From positions 150,150,438 to 150,214,437 of the forward strand of contig NC_035443.2 of assembly GCF_002127325.2 (NCBI RefSeq): a stretch of DNA of 64,000 nt. The letters are read 5' to 3'. Below are positions 1-10,984 of the stretch, one piece after another; the stretch's first letter is position 1; every line of letters starts with the position of its first letter. Under the pieces are notes generated by a model. That model was not told where the DNA came from, ran no database searches, and saw nothing but the letters and a program-made list of their open reading frames with translations. Made by a program: the position numbers and the translations under genes. Source of the stretch: Helianthus annuus. Its lineage: Eukaryota; Streptophyta; Magnoliopsida; Asterales; Asteraceae.

Positions 1-288
1 AGCGATTCCAATCATTCCCAATAAGCGATTCGAGATAATATTTCGAGCGGTTCCAGAAATGACGTCAGCAAACACGAACCGCTTTTAGAGCGAAAATTCA
101 ATTTTAATCACTTTTAAGCCGAATTAAGGTCTGAAAATTTCCAGGTTTTGTTAAGTCATGATTCCGCACACAATATGTAAATTTGAAGCGATTTTGACCG
201 TAAAAAGTTGCGTTTCTCGAAAAAGAAAGGTGTAGAAGCAGAAAAAGTGATGAACACGAGCTGTATATGCGAGATCTCCTCCTCCTTG

Positions 289-300
289 GCTCTGATACCA
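289..300 (-). other. Primer-binding site, tRNA-Met type
   Basis: The minus strand reads TGGTATCAGAGC, the standard plant primer site complementary to initiator tRNA-Met, immediately inside the LTR at 303. Confidence 0.85.
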
Positions 301-302
301 AT

Positions 303-656
303 TGTAGGACCGGTTTTTCGACCGTTCGATTGCGTAACGAACGTTTCACGTGCGGAATCCGTGAACGAACGTGACCGAACACATGATAACGTACTACTAA
401 TGTGATTCCATTGCTAAATTTGACGTGTACGGTACAAGAATCACAAATCTACAACTTTCTCTCTACTTTCTCTCTCTAGAAAGTCTTCTCCAAAAGTCTA
501 ACTTCAAATCTCTAAAATCTCTATCTAAAATCATGACATACCTCCTATTTATATGGTCAAGGCAACTTAATGAAAGTTCTCATTAATTACAAGTTTGCCA
601 CCTTGCCATTTCTAACTAAATATGACATTATGCGCTTGATTCCTTCCGGCTTTTCA
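303..656 (-). repeat. 5' LTR of the element at the window start (354 bp)
   Basis: The + strand begins TGTAGGACC and ends CTTTTCA, so the LTR has TG...CA termini. The right edge abuts interrupted gag codons and the left edge lies 2 bases from the primer site. A TATA-like run (atttatatgg, about 548-557) lies in the middle in minus orientation. The adjacent 5 bases, ctacg (657-661), would be the target duplication, which cannot be checked because the other end is off the window. Confidence 0.72.
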
Positions 657-1724
657 CTACGACTCGGATTGACGAAGGCGATAGACAAAATATGCATCAA
701 CACCGATAAGGGTTTGCATGAACATTAAACATAATTCAGCATTTGACCATTTCTCAATTCTAGCGGCACCAGTAAAGATCTGAAGACGGTCTTCAGGATC
801 TTCAGTCCCATCATATGTCTTGATGTGGGACGACATTTTAATCTTCGTCTGAAAATCATAATCGGCTATATGCTGTGAGAAGCATGAGAGGTTACTCGGC
901 TTGTAAGGCTTAGCCAGATCTTCTTCAACCCTTGCACCCGTGTTGTTGCTGTTATAGTTGTTCCCTTGAGTGGCCAGCACCTGATTAATAAAGTGCTGCC
1001 ACGGGAAGCTGGCCATTATCTGGGCCATTATCTGGGGCATAAGGTTGAAGCCTTGAAGGCTTCCGGGTGCCATTGGGCAACCAACTCCCATAGGAGTGCT
1101 CATAATGGCACTTCGCGCCAAAGGGAGTACGGACAAAGTTTGTTCCCATGAAGTTTTTGTTGAGGGTGGAAGACTTGTCACTAGAGTCTGTAGGAGCTGG
1201 TCAATGGTCAGCTCATGGCCCAAAGGCGCACCGTTTGTAGCTGGTTGGGACGAAAAGAGAGGAAATGTTGTAGGATTCGGCCTTGTGGACAGATAGGGGT
1301 TAGGGTTTGGAGGAGGATTACTGGGACTAGCCTCATCCCTAGACACCAAAGGTTGTGAGTTTGCAAAAGGAGGGATGGGGGGTCTGGGAGATAGTGTTGG
1401 CTCCGGCTCATCATAATCTAAACGAATCCTCACACCCTTGTCCCTCTCCCTACTCACATATTGGGTGAGGAGAGACCTCAACTCAAATAAATTGATGGCG
1501 ACCCCCTCAGGGGTAAGTTCAACATGTGATGGGGTGCTAAAGACACCGATATTAGGGGAAGGGACCCCTGATCTGGATGGAGTTGGAGTATTGAAAGTGA
1601 GAAACTCGGGAGTGCTCCCTGGTGTCGAGAAAGACGTTGGTATAACCACATGGGCTTGGCCAGTGCTTGGGGTAGAGGTATTTGGAACCTGATTCACCTC
1701 TCCCAGGGATCCACTTTCTGACAT
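657..1724 (-). pseudogene. gag: Truncated gag of a Tat-like Ty3/gypsy element
   Basis: The frame starts with MSESGSLGEV at 1724, 59 bases inside the primer site at 1784-1801. The first 270 or so residues are rich in Pro, Ser, Thr and Asn and have low complexity. The last 70 hold the conserved gag core, including KTYDGTEDPEDRLQIF and a Trp-containing helix region. The frame ends at a TAG (657-659) exactly where the LTR at 303-656 was inserted, so the C-terminal gag, protease and pol are cut away here. The family call rests on the YDGT-DPEDHL type motif common to plant Tat/Athila gag proteins. Confidence 0.75.
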
Positions 1725-1783
1725 GGTAATTTCGAGAGGATGGAGCTACACTACTAGGTCTTTTGAAGAAAAATAGTGGCGTA

Positions 1784-1801
1784 GCCCCATGGTGGGCGCC
1801 A
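1784..1801 (-). other. Primer-binding site of the Tat-like element
   Basis: The minus strand reads TGGCGCCCACCATGGGGC, closely matching the primer sites of the Ta elements at 52500, 59412 and 62596. The TGG start pairs with the CCA end of a tRNA; I do not assign which tRNA. Confidence 0.75.
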
Positions 1802-1807
1802 ACTTAT

Positions 1808-2428
1808 TGATGCAACAAATAATAGACCAAGGATAGTAGCCGGGCTGGTTAGGCAAAAGGGTTGAAGGGTCAAACTTTGCCTAACGCAGATCGTGGGGTC
1901 CCCCCACGTTTGCAAGACGTGGAGAGAGGTTCACTCGTTTAATCTCGTTGTTTGATCGAGATCCTCCACTAAAATGTGTTCAGTTTCGGGTGTCGGAGCA
2001 AAGGGAATGTGTGTGTTGAATGTGAAAGAAGTGACTTGCATGAAGCAAACACTCAAGAACAATGACCAGAGATTCGCCAGGAATCAGAGCTGATCTCGGA
2101 ATGTTTTTCACACTTAATCAAGCGTCACATTTATAGGGAAAACCATTGCTCAAAGAGGAAGCTATTTGACTAGTGAACATGCTTGCAGTGGGGGTTTTGC
2201 CCTTTTTGGGGTTGAAGCCTTTTGACCTGCGGATAAAAGGCTGTACTCTGTGGAGTCGTGTTAGTTTTGCGGCTGGAGAGTTTGGTGAAGCAATCAGAGA
2301 TGTGACTTCCTACTGTTCACGTACTGTTTTATCTAAACTCCTGGATTTCCAACCTTTTTACCTTTTAACCTTTTAAGCTTTAATGTGTTCAAGTCATTTT
2401 ATTTGGTCTTGGGCTACCCCCGTCATCA
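1808..2428 (-). repeat. 5' LTR of the Tat-like element (621 bp)
   Basis: The + strand begins TGATGCAAC and ends CGTCATCA, so the ends form a short inverted repeat TGATG/CATCA. On the minus strand the LTR lies just before the primer site and gag, so it is the 5' LTR. Its partner LTR is not in the window. Confidence 0.78.
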
Positions 2429-2465
2429 GTTTTCAACACTTGTCTAAACAAGACATTTTAACTTA

Positions 2466-2779
2466 GGGGCTGTTTGTTTACCTTTTAATGAGGCTCTTAA
2501 TGGTTCACATCTCTTATTGGTTCAGCACTTAATGGTTCAGACTGTTTGTTTCACGAGCTGATGTCTGAATGGTTTAGACATTTGTCTCTGAATGGTTAAG
2601 ATTTATACTGAGTCTGAATGGTTAAAACCTCTAATTTGAATTGGTCAGACATTTGCCTCTGAACGGTTAAGCATTATACATGCTCTTAATGGTTTAGACC
2701 TCTTACTAATTCATCACTTAATGATTCAGACCTCCTACAAGTTCAGCATTTAAGTATTCAAATGTTGCCAAAGAGCCCC
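2466..2779. mobile_element. PIF/Harbinger-like MITE (314 bp)
   Basis: The ends are imperfect inverted repeats (GGGGCTGTTTG on the left, GGGGCTCTTTG as the reverse complement of the right). They are flanked by TTA at 2463-2465 and 2780-2782, the target duplication typical of PIF/Harbinger. The interior repeats a degenerate ctgaatggttaag motif many times. There is no coding potential. Confidence 0.78.
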
Positions 2780-2943
2780 TTATTGATATTAGCATAACGT
2801 AATCAAATTCTGATTAAAAATAGTAAACATGCAAGTGCTTAGGGTCGTTAGTTTTTTTTAATGCGAATTCAAAAAAAAATGGCAGAACTAAACATTCAAG
2901 TTATAATATTTTCAAATAGGTCATCAAGTAAGAAGTTATCAAA

Positions 2944-3560
2944 CACTACTACAGAAATAGGTATTTGCTAGGGCCAAATCCGTACCAAATCCGTTGCAAA
3001 CTGGGTGTCTGCTACGGATTTGCTACGAATTTGGTCTGTAGCTACAAGTCTCGTCGCAAATTAATTTGCTACGAACTTTAGCTACGGAAATTATATTTGC
3101 GACGACTTTAGCTACAAAAAAGGGCGTCGCTATTTTAGCCACGGATTTGCTATGAAAAAGGTTGCTACGGAATTTTGCTATGGATTTTTAGCCACGGATA
3201 TTTTTAGCTACGAAATTTTGCTACTAATGTTTAGCGACGAAGTAGATTTTGCTACGAGTGTTGGCTACGGAAATTTGCTACGTTTTTGCTACCATTTTTG
3301 CTACATAATTTAACTACGAACTTACTCTGGTTTGGCTACGAAAATTCGCTACCTTTTGTATTATTTTCGCTATGAATGTTAGCTACAAAAACTTGCTATC
3401 AGTTTCGCTACAGAATTTACCTACAAATTCGCTACGGTATTTGCTACCGGCTATGCTACATTGCTATGATTTTTATTGAATCTAGCTATATATTTTGAAA
3501 GATTTTCGTTATAGATTTTGAGATTTTTGCTACAAAATTTGCTACGAATTTTTACCCAAA
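2944..3560. repeat. Left subterminal repeat field of the CACTA element
   Basis: Dozens of degenerate copies of ttgctacgaattt / gctacggattt, in both orientations. Subterminal repeats of this kind bind transposase in En/Spm-type elements; that role is inferred from the superfamily. Confidence 0.8.
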
Positions 3561-3591
3561 TTTTTTTATTGTAAACATTATATTAGAAACC

Positions 3592-3620
3592 ATATATATA
3601 TATATATATACACACACACA
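3592..3620. repeat. Compound microsatellite (TA)n(CA)n
   Basis: An alternating TA run is followed directly by CACACACACA, inside the CACTA element just after the left subterminal field. Confidence 0.9.
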
Positions 3621-4249
3621 TGATTCACACGAAAGATAAACATCCAAACTAAATTAGAAAAAGAAAATATCCAACTAAGTAAACAATAACAGAATAAATG
3701 TACAAATTATCCAAAAGGAATACATTCAATATTCAAAATAATGTGTTTACTAACATAACCCCATATACAAACTTGGTAGAAACTTGGCATATATTATTTA
3801 CAATCGAAATCTCTTGTTCATTTAAGGATGTAACCTCAAGTTTCTTCAATTCATGTTTCTCTATTTTCTCTTGTTCCGGCCAACTCCGTCATTTATTCCT
3901 CCAAGCGTTGCACTAGTAACACATCATTGTTAATAACACATTAATACCAAAGATGTCACTTTTTAAACAAATAGTAATCAAGCGACTGCAAACACCTCAT
4001 AGATCTGCATACTAGAATATCTTATTAATCGAATAATGTGAGGACATGAAACATATTGAAATTCAGGCCTTTAACAAACACATTGCTCCTCGTTTGATTA
4101 AGTCAACCATGGAACCAAAACCCTAGCAATGTGGAGCCTATCTATCAGAGATTATAACTTTTCTAAAGTGTTAGATTATTGTACATTACAAACCATAACA
4201 TATCAATTTTTCTTGAATGATCCAGTACTCAACTCAAGGGTTGTAGTAA

Positions 4250-4470
4250 CTAAAGATGAGCGCGGTACTAGTTCGGTACCGAAAGTACCGGTATGGGAAA
4301 ACGGGGAAAAGTGGTGTCGGTACCGGTACCGAATACACCGGTTCGTTACCGGTATTTACCGGTGTTTTACCCGTAAATACCGGTACCGTACCGGTACTCA
4401 AAAACGAGGAAAATGGGAAGCGGTACCGAATATACTAAGTACGGTTCGGTACCGGTACGATACCGGTTCG
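4250..4470. mobile_element. Small ggtaccggt-rich insertion with 10-bp flanking repeat
   Basis: This segment is filled with overlapping ggtaccggtac-type repeats. The 10 bases gttgtagtaa occur immediately before (4240-4249) and after (4471-4480) it, as for a target duplication. The left part resembles the hAT-like MITE at 7542-7737 (gatgag...cggta). It lies inside the CACTA element. The open frame crossing it (4129-4647) has repeat-derived residues and is not a gene. Confidence 0.6.
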
Positions 4471-4480
4471 GTTGTAGTAA

Positions 4481-5901
4481 ATGATGAAATAATTACAAAT
4501 GTAGAAAATTCATATGAACTATTCACCGTGAAGAAAAGTGGGAAGAATACAAGCAGCAGAGATCTTAGGTACTTTAAGTTCCCAAAAACAAGCTGCAACA
4601 AAATCAACAAATATAACATCATCACCAAGTATTTCATTAAATATTAAAGTAATGTGGTTCCTCCTTTATTCATCAATAACTGCAGAAACTTGGTTTTCAC
4701 TATTTTGATGATGAAATAAGTCAAATATGGTCGTGGCAATTTGCAAAATTTACCCATTTTAGCCATTTTTGCAAATGGTTATAGAGTTGCCACATCTTGG
4801 TAAACTAAATAACAATGCTATTCTCACATATGACATAAAAAATTGTTAGATAATACCACGAATGATAACGATGAAATTTACATGAAAATAAGTGACAGAT
4901 AATAAATAGAGAAAAGAAAATTTATGTTCATTGTAGTATTTGATTGCGTCTTCATCAACTGCTTCTTATCATGATTAACCTGAACATACAAAACTTACGA
5001 TTACGCCAAAATCAAGAGAAATAACCATGTTAACACACATAATGTGGTGTTTAGTACACCACAAATCAACTTAAAACTCACCCAAATAACATGGTTTACG
5101 TCTACAATTGATTTTGAACAAAGAAAAAGTTTACGTTCGATTTGACTAAACTCGAAACCCAAGCGATTAGGGCTGTTGGTCGATGGATAGTTTACCTTCA
5201 TAAGAAGTCTCCTCCCGGTTTCGTTCTCTCGACAGTTCCTGGCACCAGGCTAAAGTGGCAGGATAAGAAAAAATAAAGAGGGATTTGGGTGTGGGAACAA
5301 AAGGGTCAAAGAAAATTTGGAGGTATCAGTTGGTGAATTCGTGGTTTCAAACTAAATTAAATCTGGACTTGGAGGGAATCTAATAATTTGAGGGAGAAGA
5401 ATGGGAGGGAATATAAAATTTTGGGTTGGAATTGGAGGGAACAGGTGATATAAAATTGAATTTTTAAACCATGTTTAAGTTATTTAATAAATTAAACACG
5501 ACAAGGTATATATGTAAAATTTCATAAAATATAAGATTACGTTTTTAAAAAATATCTAAACTTATACATTATATTGTTACATTATAAGAATGACGTATGT
5601 AAAAAATCAATATAACAAATATATGTAAGTAAATTAATTCGAAAATAGGTTGATAGAGTAAAAAAAAAAAACTCATACGTAATACTTATTAATTTATTAC
5701 AAAAATATGTTCTTGTTATTATTGATAATCTTCAATACTTCTTTTATTAAACTTTTTTTTTGTGAGTGACGTATAGAGGCCTGAATTGGTGCCATGTAGG
5801 GTGTACAAACAAGCTGAGTGTGGCATCCGAGAAAAATCCACAGTCATCTTGATCTACTATTTCATTTCTCTGAGACCGTGTACCTTTCAAGTTAGAGATG
5901 A
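4481..5901. other. CACTA interior without recognisable genes
   Basis: AT-rich sequence with only short open frames. A 66-codon minus-strand frame at 5001-5201 matches nothing I recognise. A captured gene fragment cannot be excluded around 5100-5260, where composition is less AT-biased. Confidence 0.4.
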
Positions 5902-6720
5902 TGTGACAACCCGGATTTTCAAGGTCTTTAGTTGTGTATCATTTTCCTTCACATTCTGTTTTACGTTGTAACCATGAGTACGTAATGTGAACCGATTAAT
6001 GTGTTTGTTTATAATTGATTGTTAAATGTTAAGTGTTTATGTCTTATAAAACTTAGCCGCACCTGAACCACACACTTCTTCACAACTACACACTAGTGTA
6101 ACTTGATCTCGACCCAAACACCCCCCCTCACTTTGTGTTCGACTCTCGGCCCAAAACGGAGCCCAAAGCTGGGTCTGGCTCACTAGTTAGCCGCATGCAC
6201 TCTTTGATTTTGTATGTGCTCCCCATAATGTTGCAACACACACAAAATAACAAACCCTAACTCCTTCTCTCCCTCTCGAGACCGATGGTAGTGGTTTCCT
6301 TCGAAGAACTCTCTTTTTCTCGTCCTAGCATACCCCTTCCATCTCACGGTTAGTGTGTTTACATGGTTTGATTCGAATTCTTGGTTATACTTGGATGTGA
6401 TTATGCTTGTTGATTGATGTTTGAGAATAACTACAATCTAAGGTTGCTAGAAATTCGGTTAAATATGGCTTGATTGATGATAAACAGATTATGATGTTAA
6501 TTGATGGAACTAGGGTTACGTGTTGTGAATATGTTGATGGTGTTTGTGTATCTTGATGTTCATTGTCTTCGGCTGGATTGATGATCACGTATGTTAGCAA
6601 ACTAAAATTATGATCGTACAAGATTAGTGTATGCTTAGGGTTATGTGAATCGATGATAACGTTGTGGTTATACTAGTTTTGATGAATGACGGCAATTAGG
6701 GTTTATGTGAAGGTGTATAA
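5902..6720 (+). repeat. Decayed chromovirus LTR-like fragment
   Basis: It begins TGTGACAACCCGGATTTTC, very close to the start of the Tk-A LTRs at 11199 and 18163 (TGTGACAACTCGAATTTCC). It continues with a promoter- and leader-like stretch (cttataaaac, pyrimidine-rich DNA, aaccctaac). I could not find a matching right end, so the right limit is approximate. Confidence 0.45.
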
Positions 6721-6825
6721 TTGTCGAAAAAGTGTTATTTGATCTGTTTGGAAGGTGATAAAGTCTTAGCTGATTTTACGGAATAGTTGTTAATAAGGGC
6801 TTGGGCCAGTTAAATTAGAATTACG

Positions 6826-7470
6826 GGCAAAATCAAAATTTTGAAAAGGGGGAAATCGTAATTTTAAATTGTGGGTAAAATCGTAACTTGTCTAGGCCAA
6901 TGTGGGAGTGATGAGCAGCTGCTTGGCACTATTCCCCCTCATGGTCTTTGTAGTACTAGTTTATGCCCCTCCCTTGTTGCGGGGCGCTCGGCCAAATATT
7001 TCTCTACCAATTTAAACAAAACATTATCAAAGTTTTGCTAGAAAAGAAAAACAAAACTGATGAAAAGACTATAATTTTGAACTAGGGATAAATCGTAAGT
7101 TCAACTGGGTATAATCATAATTTGTCAAAAGCTACAACGATAACAACATTGTAATTTTAAACTTGGGGCAAAATCGTAAATTTGACTGGGGTAAAATCGT
7201 AATTTGTCGAAATCTTCAACGATGGTAAGACTATAATTTTGAACCGGGGGCAGATCGTAATTCTAAGTTGGGGTAAAATCGTAATTTGTCCAGGCCAATA
7301 GGGAAGCACCAGGCAGCTAACTGACTGACTATTCCCCTCCATGGATTTTATATATTAACTGCGGTCCAAGTCGTAATTCTAAGCTGGGGTAAAATCAAAA
7401 TTTGTTCGGATCAATGAAGAAGTGTCAGGCAGCTGCCTGGCACTATTTCCTTCCATGGATTTTGTATATT
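6826..7470. repeat. Cluster of diverged repeats with aaaatcgtaattt motif
   Basis: The motif ggggtaaaatcgtaatttgtc recurs at irregular spacing. Larger blocks containing caggcagctgcctggcactatt and cctccatgg recur about three times (near 6900, 7300 and 7430). No coding sense is visible. Confidence 0.6.
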
Positions 7471-7541
7471 TATAAAAACAAGTGCAAATAATATGAAAAC
7501 GTTATAGAACTCAATTACCAGAATGATCTAATATGTTTAAC

Positions 7542-7737
7542 TAGGGATGAGTTCGGTATCAACTGGTACTGAAAATCCTAAGAATGGGCACCGGTACCGA
7601 AAATACCTGGTACGGTACCGGTATTTGAGTGGTAAAACCAATAAATACCGGTATCGTACCAAACCGGTACCAAAAGCATCAAAAGTCGGTACCAAATATA
7701 CTCGGTACCGGTACCCAGCACCATTTACTCATCCCTA
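7542..7737. mobile_element. hAT-like MITE (196 bp)
   Basis: Perfect 10-base terminal inverted repeats (TAGGGATGAG / CTCATCCCTA) are flanked by an imperfect 8-base duplication (tgtttaac at 7534-7541, tgcttaat at 7738-7745). The 8-base target size fits hAT elements. The interior consists of ggtaccggt-type repeats like those at 4250-4470. Confidence 0.75.
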
Positions 7738-7959
7738 TGCTTAATTTAGTACATATTATTTGTATGAGATGGCTATATTAAATGTATTTATGTTTACATC
7801 AGTACGTGTAAAATTGACTTTTTTTAACTATTTTTAAGTAATTAGTATTTTTGCTTTTGATAATTCTATTGTATATGTTATTAATTATTTTCTAATATTT
7901 CTTTTATCCATTTTTGCTTATGGATTTTCTTGTCCTTTTTTTTGAATATTTATTTTTTT

Positions 7960-8635
7960 AGTTTCGCTATGGATTTTGCTACCACAATTATTAATTAATT
8001 TTAATTTTTTTTTTGCTTTTGCAATGTATTTTGCTATGGATATTACAATGGATATTAGTAAATTATTTTTGAATACTTTCTTTTTCTTATTTTGCAATGA
8101 ATTTTTCTGTTGATTTGCTACCGATTTTGCTATGCTAGTTTTTAAGAATTTTTCTAGATTTTGCTACCAATTTTTCTATGGACTCTATTTACTTACCGAT
8201 TTTGCTACCGTTTTTTTAAACCTCAGTTTAGTTAGTTTTTAAATATTTATTTTTATGATTTAGCTATGGACTTTGCTACCAATTTTACTAAGTTTTTATA
8301 TTATATGTATTTTCACAATTTTGCTATCGATTTTGCTACGGATTTTATTTTACTTTTTTTTGTTTATTTTTAAATACTTATTTTCATAGTTTTACTACAG
8401 AATTTGCTACCGGTTTTGCTACATTATATGTTTTGTATTAATTTCATCAATTTTGCTATGGATTTGCTATGAATTTTGCTACGAAATTCATTTGCGACGG
8501 AAGTTCGTAGCTAATCCGTAGATAATTCGTAGCAAAATGTGTTCATAGCTAATCCGTAGCTAACTCGTAGCAAAATTTGCCACCATTTTTTTCCGTTGCG
8601 AAATTTCATAGCAAATGCCTCTTTTTGTAGTAGTG
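7960..8635. repeat. Right subterminal repeat field of the CACTA element
   Basis: Degenerate repeats of gattttgctacc / gctatggatttt end at the terminal inverted repeat. They mirror the left field at 2944-3560. Confidence 0.78.
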
Positions 8636-8645
8636 AAATCAACCA

Positions 8646-9110
8646 CAAATTGGATTTAAATAATCCCAACTCTCTGTTATTGGCCAATAATAATCCCAAA
8701 TTATTTAATCACCAATAATAATCCGAACTATTCACTTTTGTTTGTAAAATACTCCCAGTTAAAAAAACAATAACTAGGTTAAAAATTTGCTGATGTGCAT
8801 CTGATGTGGCCCTTTTAGCTGATGTGTCATATGACGTGGCAGTTGATGTGACATTTTTTGATGACGTGGCAGCTGATGTGGCAGTCTACGTGGCATTTTT
8901 GATGACGTGGCAGCTGATGTTGCAGTCTACATGGCATTTTTCGATTACGTGGCAAGCCACATCAGCAAATTTTTAACCTAGTTAGTGTTTTTTTTAACTG
9001 TGAGTATTTTACAAACAAAAGTGAATAGTTCGGATTATTATTGGTGATTAAATAGGTTGTGATTATTATTGGCCAATAACAGTGAGTTGTGATTATTTAA
9101 ATCCAATTTG
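8646..9110. mobile_element. Foldback MITE with about 150-bp arms (465 bp)
   Basis: The two ends are long inverted repeats, each starting CAAATTGGATTTAAATAATC inward and continuing about 150 bases to ggttaaaaatttgctgatgtg. The loop repeats gatgtggcagtctacgtggc-type units two to three times. I could not identify a convincing target duplication; the left end lies about 10 bases from the CACTA element. Confidence 0.75.
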
Positions 9111-9842
9111 CCTATTTTTTAACCCATTTATTTAGTCTAAACTCGTTGTTCACACGCTTGTATTGAACAGACTTTTTTTTTGTTGCTATATAAAATTCGC
9201 AAGTCGCTCAACTAATTATCATTATGCAAATTTATATGTTTTAAAACAACAACGGGCAAAACTTTTACATTCTTAGTGACGTATCTTCTTAATTACCTTG
9301 TCAAATTATTAATATATAAGATTAAAAAAATTCCTTTGCCGTTCAAAAAAAAAAAAAGATTTAAAAAAATTCCCTCACACGGATGAGTACGATTAGTCAT
9401 ATATTTAAAAGTCATTTTACAGTAATCTGAACAATAATTATTTTATTTAAATGTATTACAAAATGGTTCTATATAAAACTAAAAAACTATAGCAAATTTT
9501 CACGTAACAACATTCTTGCCTTTGTAAATGTTTTGTATATGCAACTTGCAGTTTTCTTAATTCGATTAATATAACGAGCCCACTAGACCAATGAATGGTA
9601 TTGTATTCGTAAGGCGTCAGATTTATATATTTTGATAATATCTCGAAATTTCATTCCTTAATTCAAAAAGAAACAAGAACCAGTATGCGATTATGTGTTT
9701 TGAAAAACATCCAAAAATATCACAAAGACTTTACTTTTATAGTTGGGGAATTATCACAACGTTTAAGTTGAAACCACACAAATCTTCATGAAAGAGTATG
9801 CTAGTTGGCGATTAAAACCGTTGGTAATCATTTGATTACACC
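9111..9842. other. AT-rich intergenic DNA
   Basis: No gene, repeat structure or element end recognised. It contains homopolymer A runs near 9345. Confidence 0.5.
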
Positions 9843-9845
9843 CAA

Positions 9846-10984
9846 GGGTCTGTTTGGTATGGCGTAATTGAATAGATTAGTGAATGGAATGGACGAGGTA
9901 ATGGAATGAACAAAAGAATGAAATGGATCATTATATTCCATAGTCTTGTTTGGTTACGATGCAGGAAAGGAATAAATTATTACATTGTGTTGTTTGGTAG
10001 GTAAGAAAAGAGGAAATAATTAAATTGGCGATGAGTGGTGGCGGTGATCGGTGGCGGCTAGTGGCAGTGGCAGTGGCAGGGATGGGTGGCGGTGATCGGT
10101 GGTAGTAGTGGTGGGTGGCGGTGGTCGGTGGGTGACGGTTGTTAGCGGTGGCGGCGACGATGGTCGGGGTTCGCGGTGGTCTGTGGTGGCAGGTGGCAGC
10201 GATGGTGGTGACGACGAAGGTGGGTGGTGGTGGTTGACGGTAGCGGGTAGTGGCCGCAGAGGATGGTGGTGGTGGTCTGCGGAGGGTGGCGGTAGTGGTC
10301 GGGGTGGCGGTTGTCGGTGGTTGCGGGTGGTGGTGATGGTGGTCGATGGTGGTGGCGACGACGACGGTGGGTGGTGGTGTTTGACGGTAGCGGGAGGTGG
10401 CCGCGGAGGATGGTGGTGGTGGCCGGTGGAGGGTGGCGGTAGTGGTCGGGGTGGTGGTGGTCAGTGGTGGCGTGGCGGCGATGGTGGTGGCGACGGGTGG
10501 TGGTGGCGGCGACGATGACGGGTGGTGGTGGTCGACGGTAGCGGATGGTGGCAGCGGAGGATGGTGGTGGTAGTCGGCGGAGGGTGGTTGTAGTGGTCGG
10601 GTTGGTGGTGGTTTGCGATGGCGGGTGGCAACGATGGTAGTCGATGGCGGTGGCGGCGGGTGGCGGTGGCGGCGGAGGACGGTGGTGGTGGTCGGCGGAG
10701 GACGGTGGTGGTGGTCGGTGGAGGTTGGTGGCGTGTGTCGGGTGGTGACGACGGCAGGTGGTGGTGGTAGATGGTGTAGGTGATGGGCGGTGTTTGTGAC
10801 GTAGGCTTAGAGAGGGAATGGAATGGAAAAAAATAGGGGGAGTGTATGGAATGAATTTGAGGAAATGGAATGACTTATGTAATGGGTGATTCCATTACGT
10901 TGACCAACCAAACACACTTTTTTTTCATTCACTCGCAATAGTTCATTCCATTCCACCATTCATTCTTGCATACCAAACACTACC
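9846..10984. mobile_element. MITE-like element with G-rich interior (1.14 kb)
   Basis: The left end GGGTCTGTTTGGTATG and the reverse complement of the right end (GGTAGTGTTTGGTATG) form an imperfect inverted repeat. CAA lies at 9843-9845 and again at 10985-10987 as a possible 3-base target duplication. The subterminal parts are also inverted relatives (aatggaatgga / tccattccatt). The size of the target and the ends suggest PIF/Harbinger relatives. Confidence 0.65.
10030..10795. repeat. G-rich minisatellite inside the MITE
   Basis: Degenerate ggtggtggtggcggcgacgatgg-type repeats run for about 760 bases with almost all guanines on the + strand. The 139-codon frame across it encodes only Gly/Trp/Arg/Val repeats and is a by-product of the repeat. 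Confidence 0.85.

Larger units (their letters stand above)
1..656 (-). mobile_element. Partial LTR retroelement inserted in the gag of a Tat-like element
   Basis: Read on the minus strand, an LTR (303-656) is followed by a primer-binding site matching the 3' end of initiator tRNA-Met (289-300) and then by about 290 bases of leader or internal DNA running off the window. I see no coding sequence in the leader. The insertion lies inside the gag reading frame at 657-1724. The rest of the element, including its second LTR and the matching target duplication, must lie left of base 1. It could be a copia element or a short non-autonomous element; the visible part does not decide. Confidence 0.7.
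2944..8635. mobile_element. Non-autonomous CACTA (En/Spm-like) transposon, 5.7 kb
   Basis: The left end starts CACTACTACAGAAA and the right end is the reverse complement of CACTACTACAAAAAG. A 3-base target duplication AAA lies at 2941-2943 and 8636-8638. Both ends carry several hundred bases of the short subterminal motif typical of this superfamily (gctacgaattt and variants). No transposase is recognisable in any frame, so it would need an autonomous partner. The interior holds two small ggtaccggt-rich elements, an LTR-like fragment and a repeat cluster, so much of its length is probably later insertions. Confidence 0.88.

Noticed and set aside
4129..4647. 172-codon + frame in the CACTA interior
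   Set aside because: The middle is repeat-derived (YRYRTG type residues) and the flanks match nothing; it crosses an insertion with its own flanking repeat.
10099..10518. 139-codon + frame rich in Gly, Trp and Arg
   Set aside because: It is a translation of the G-rich minisatellite; the composition follows the DNA repeat and there is no start context or conserved domain.
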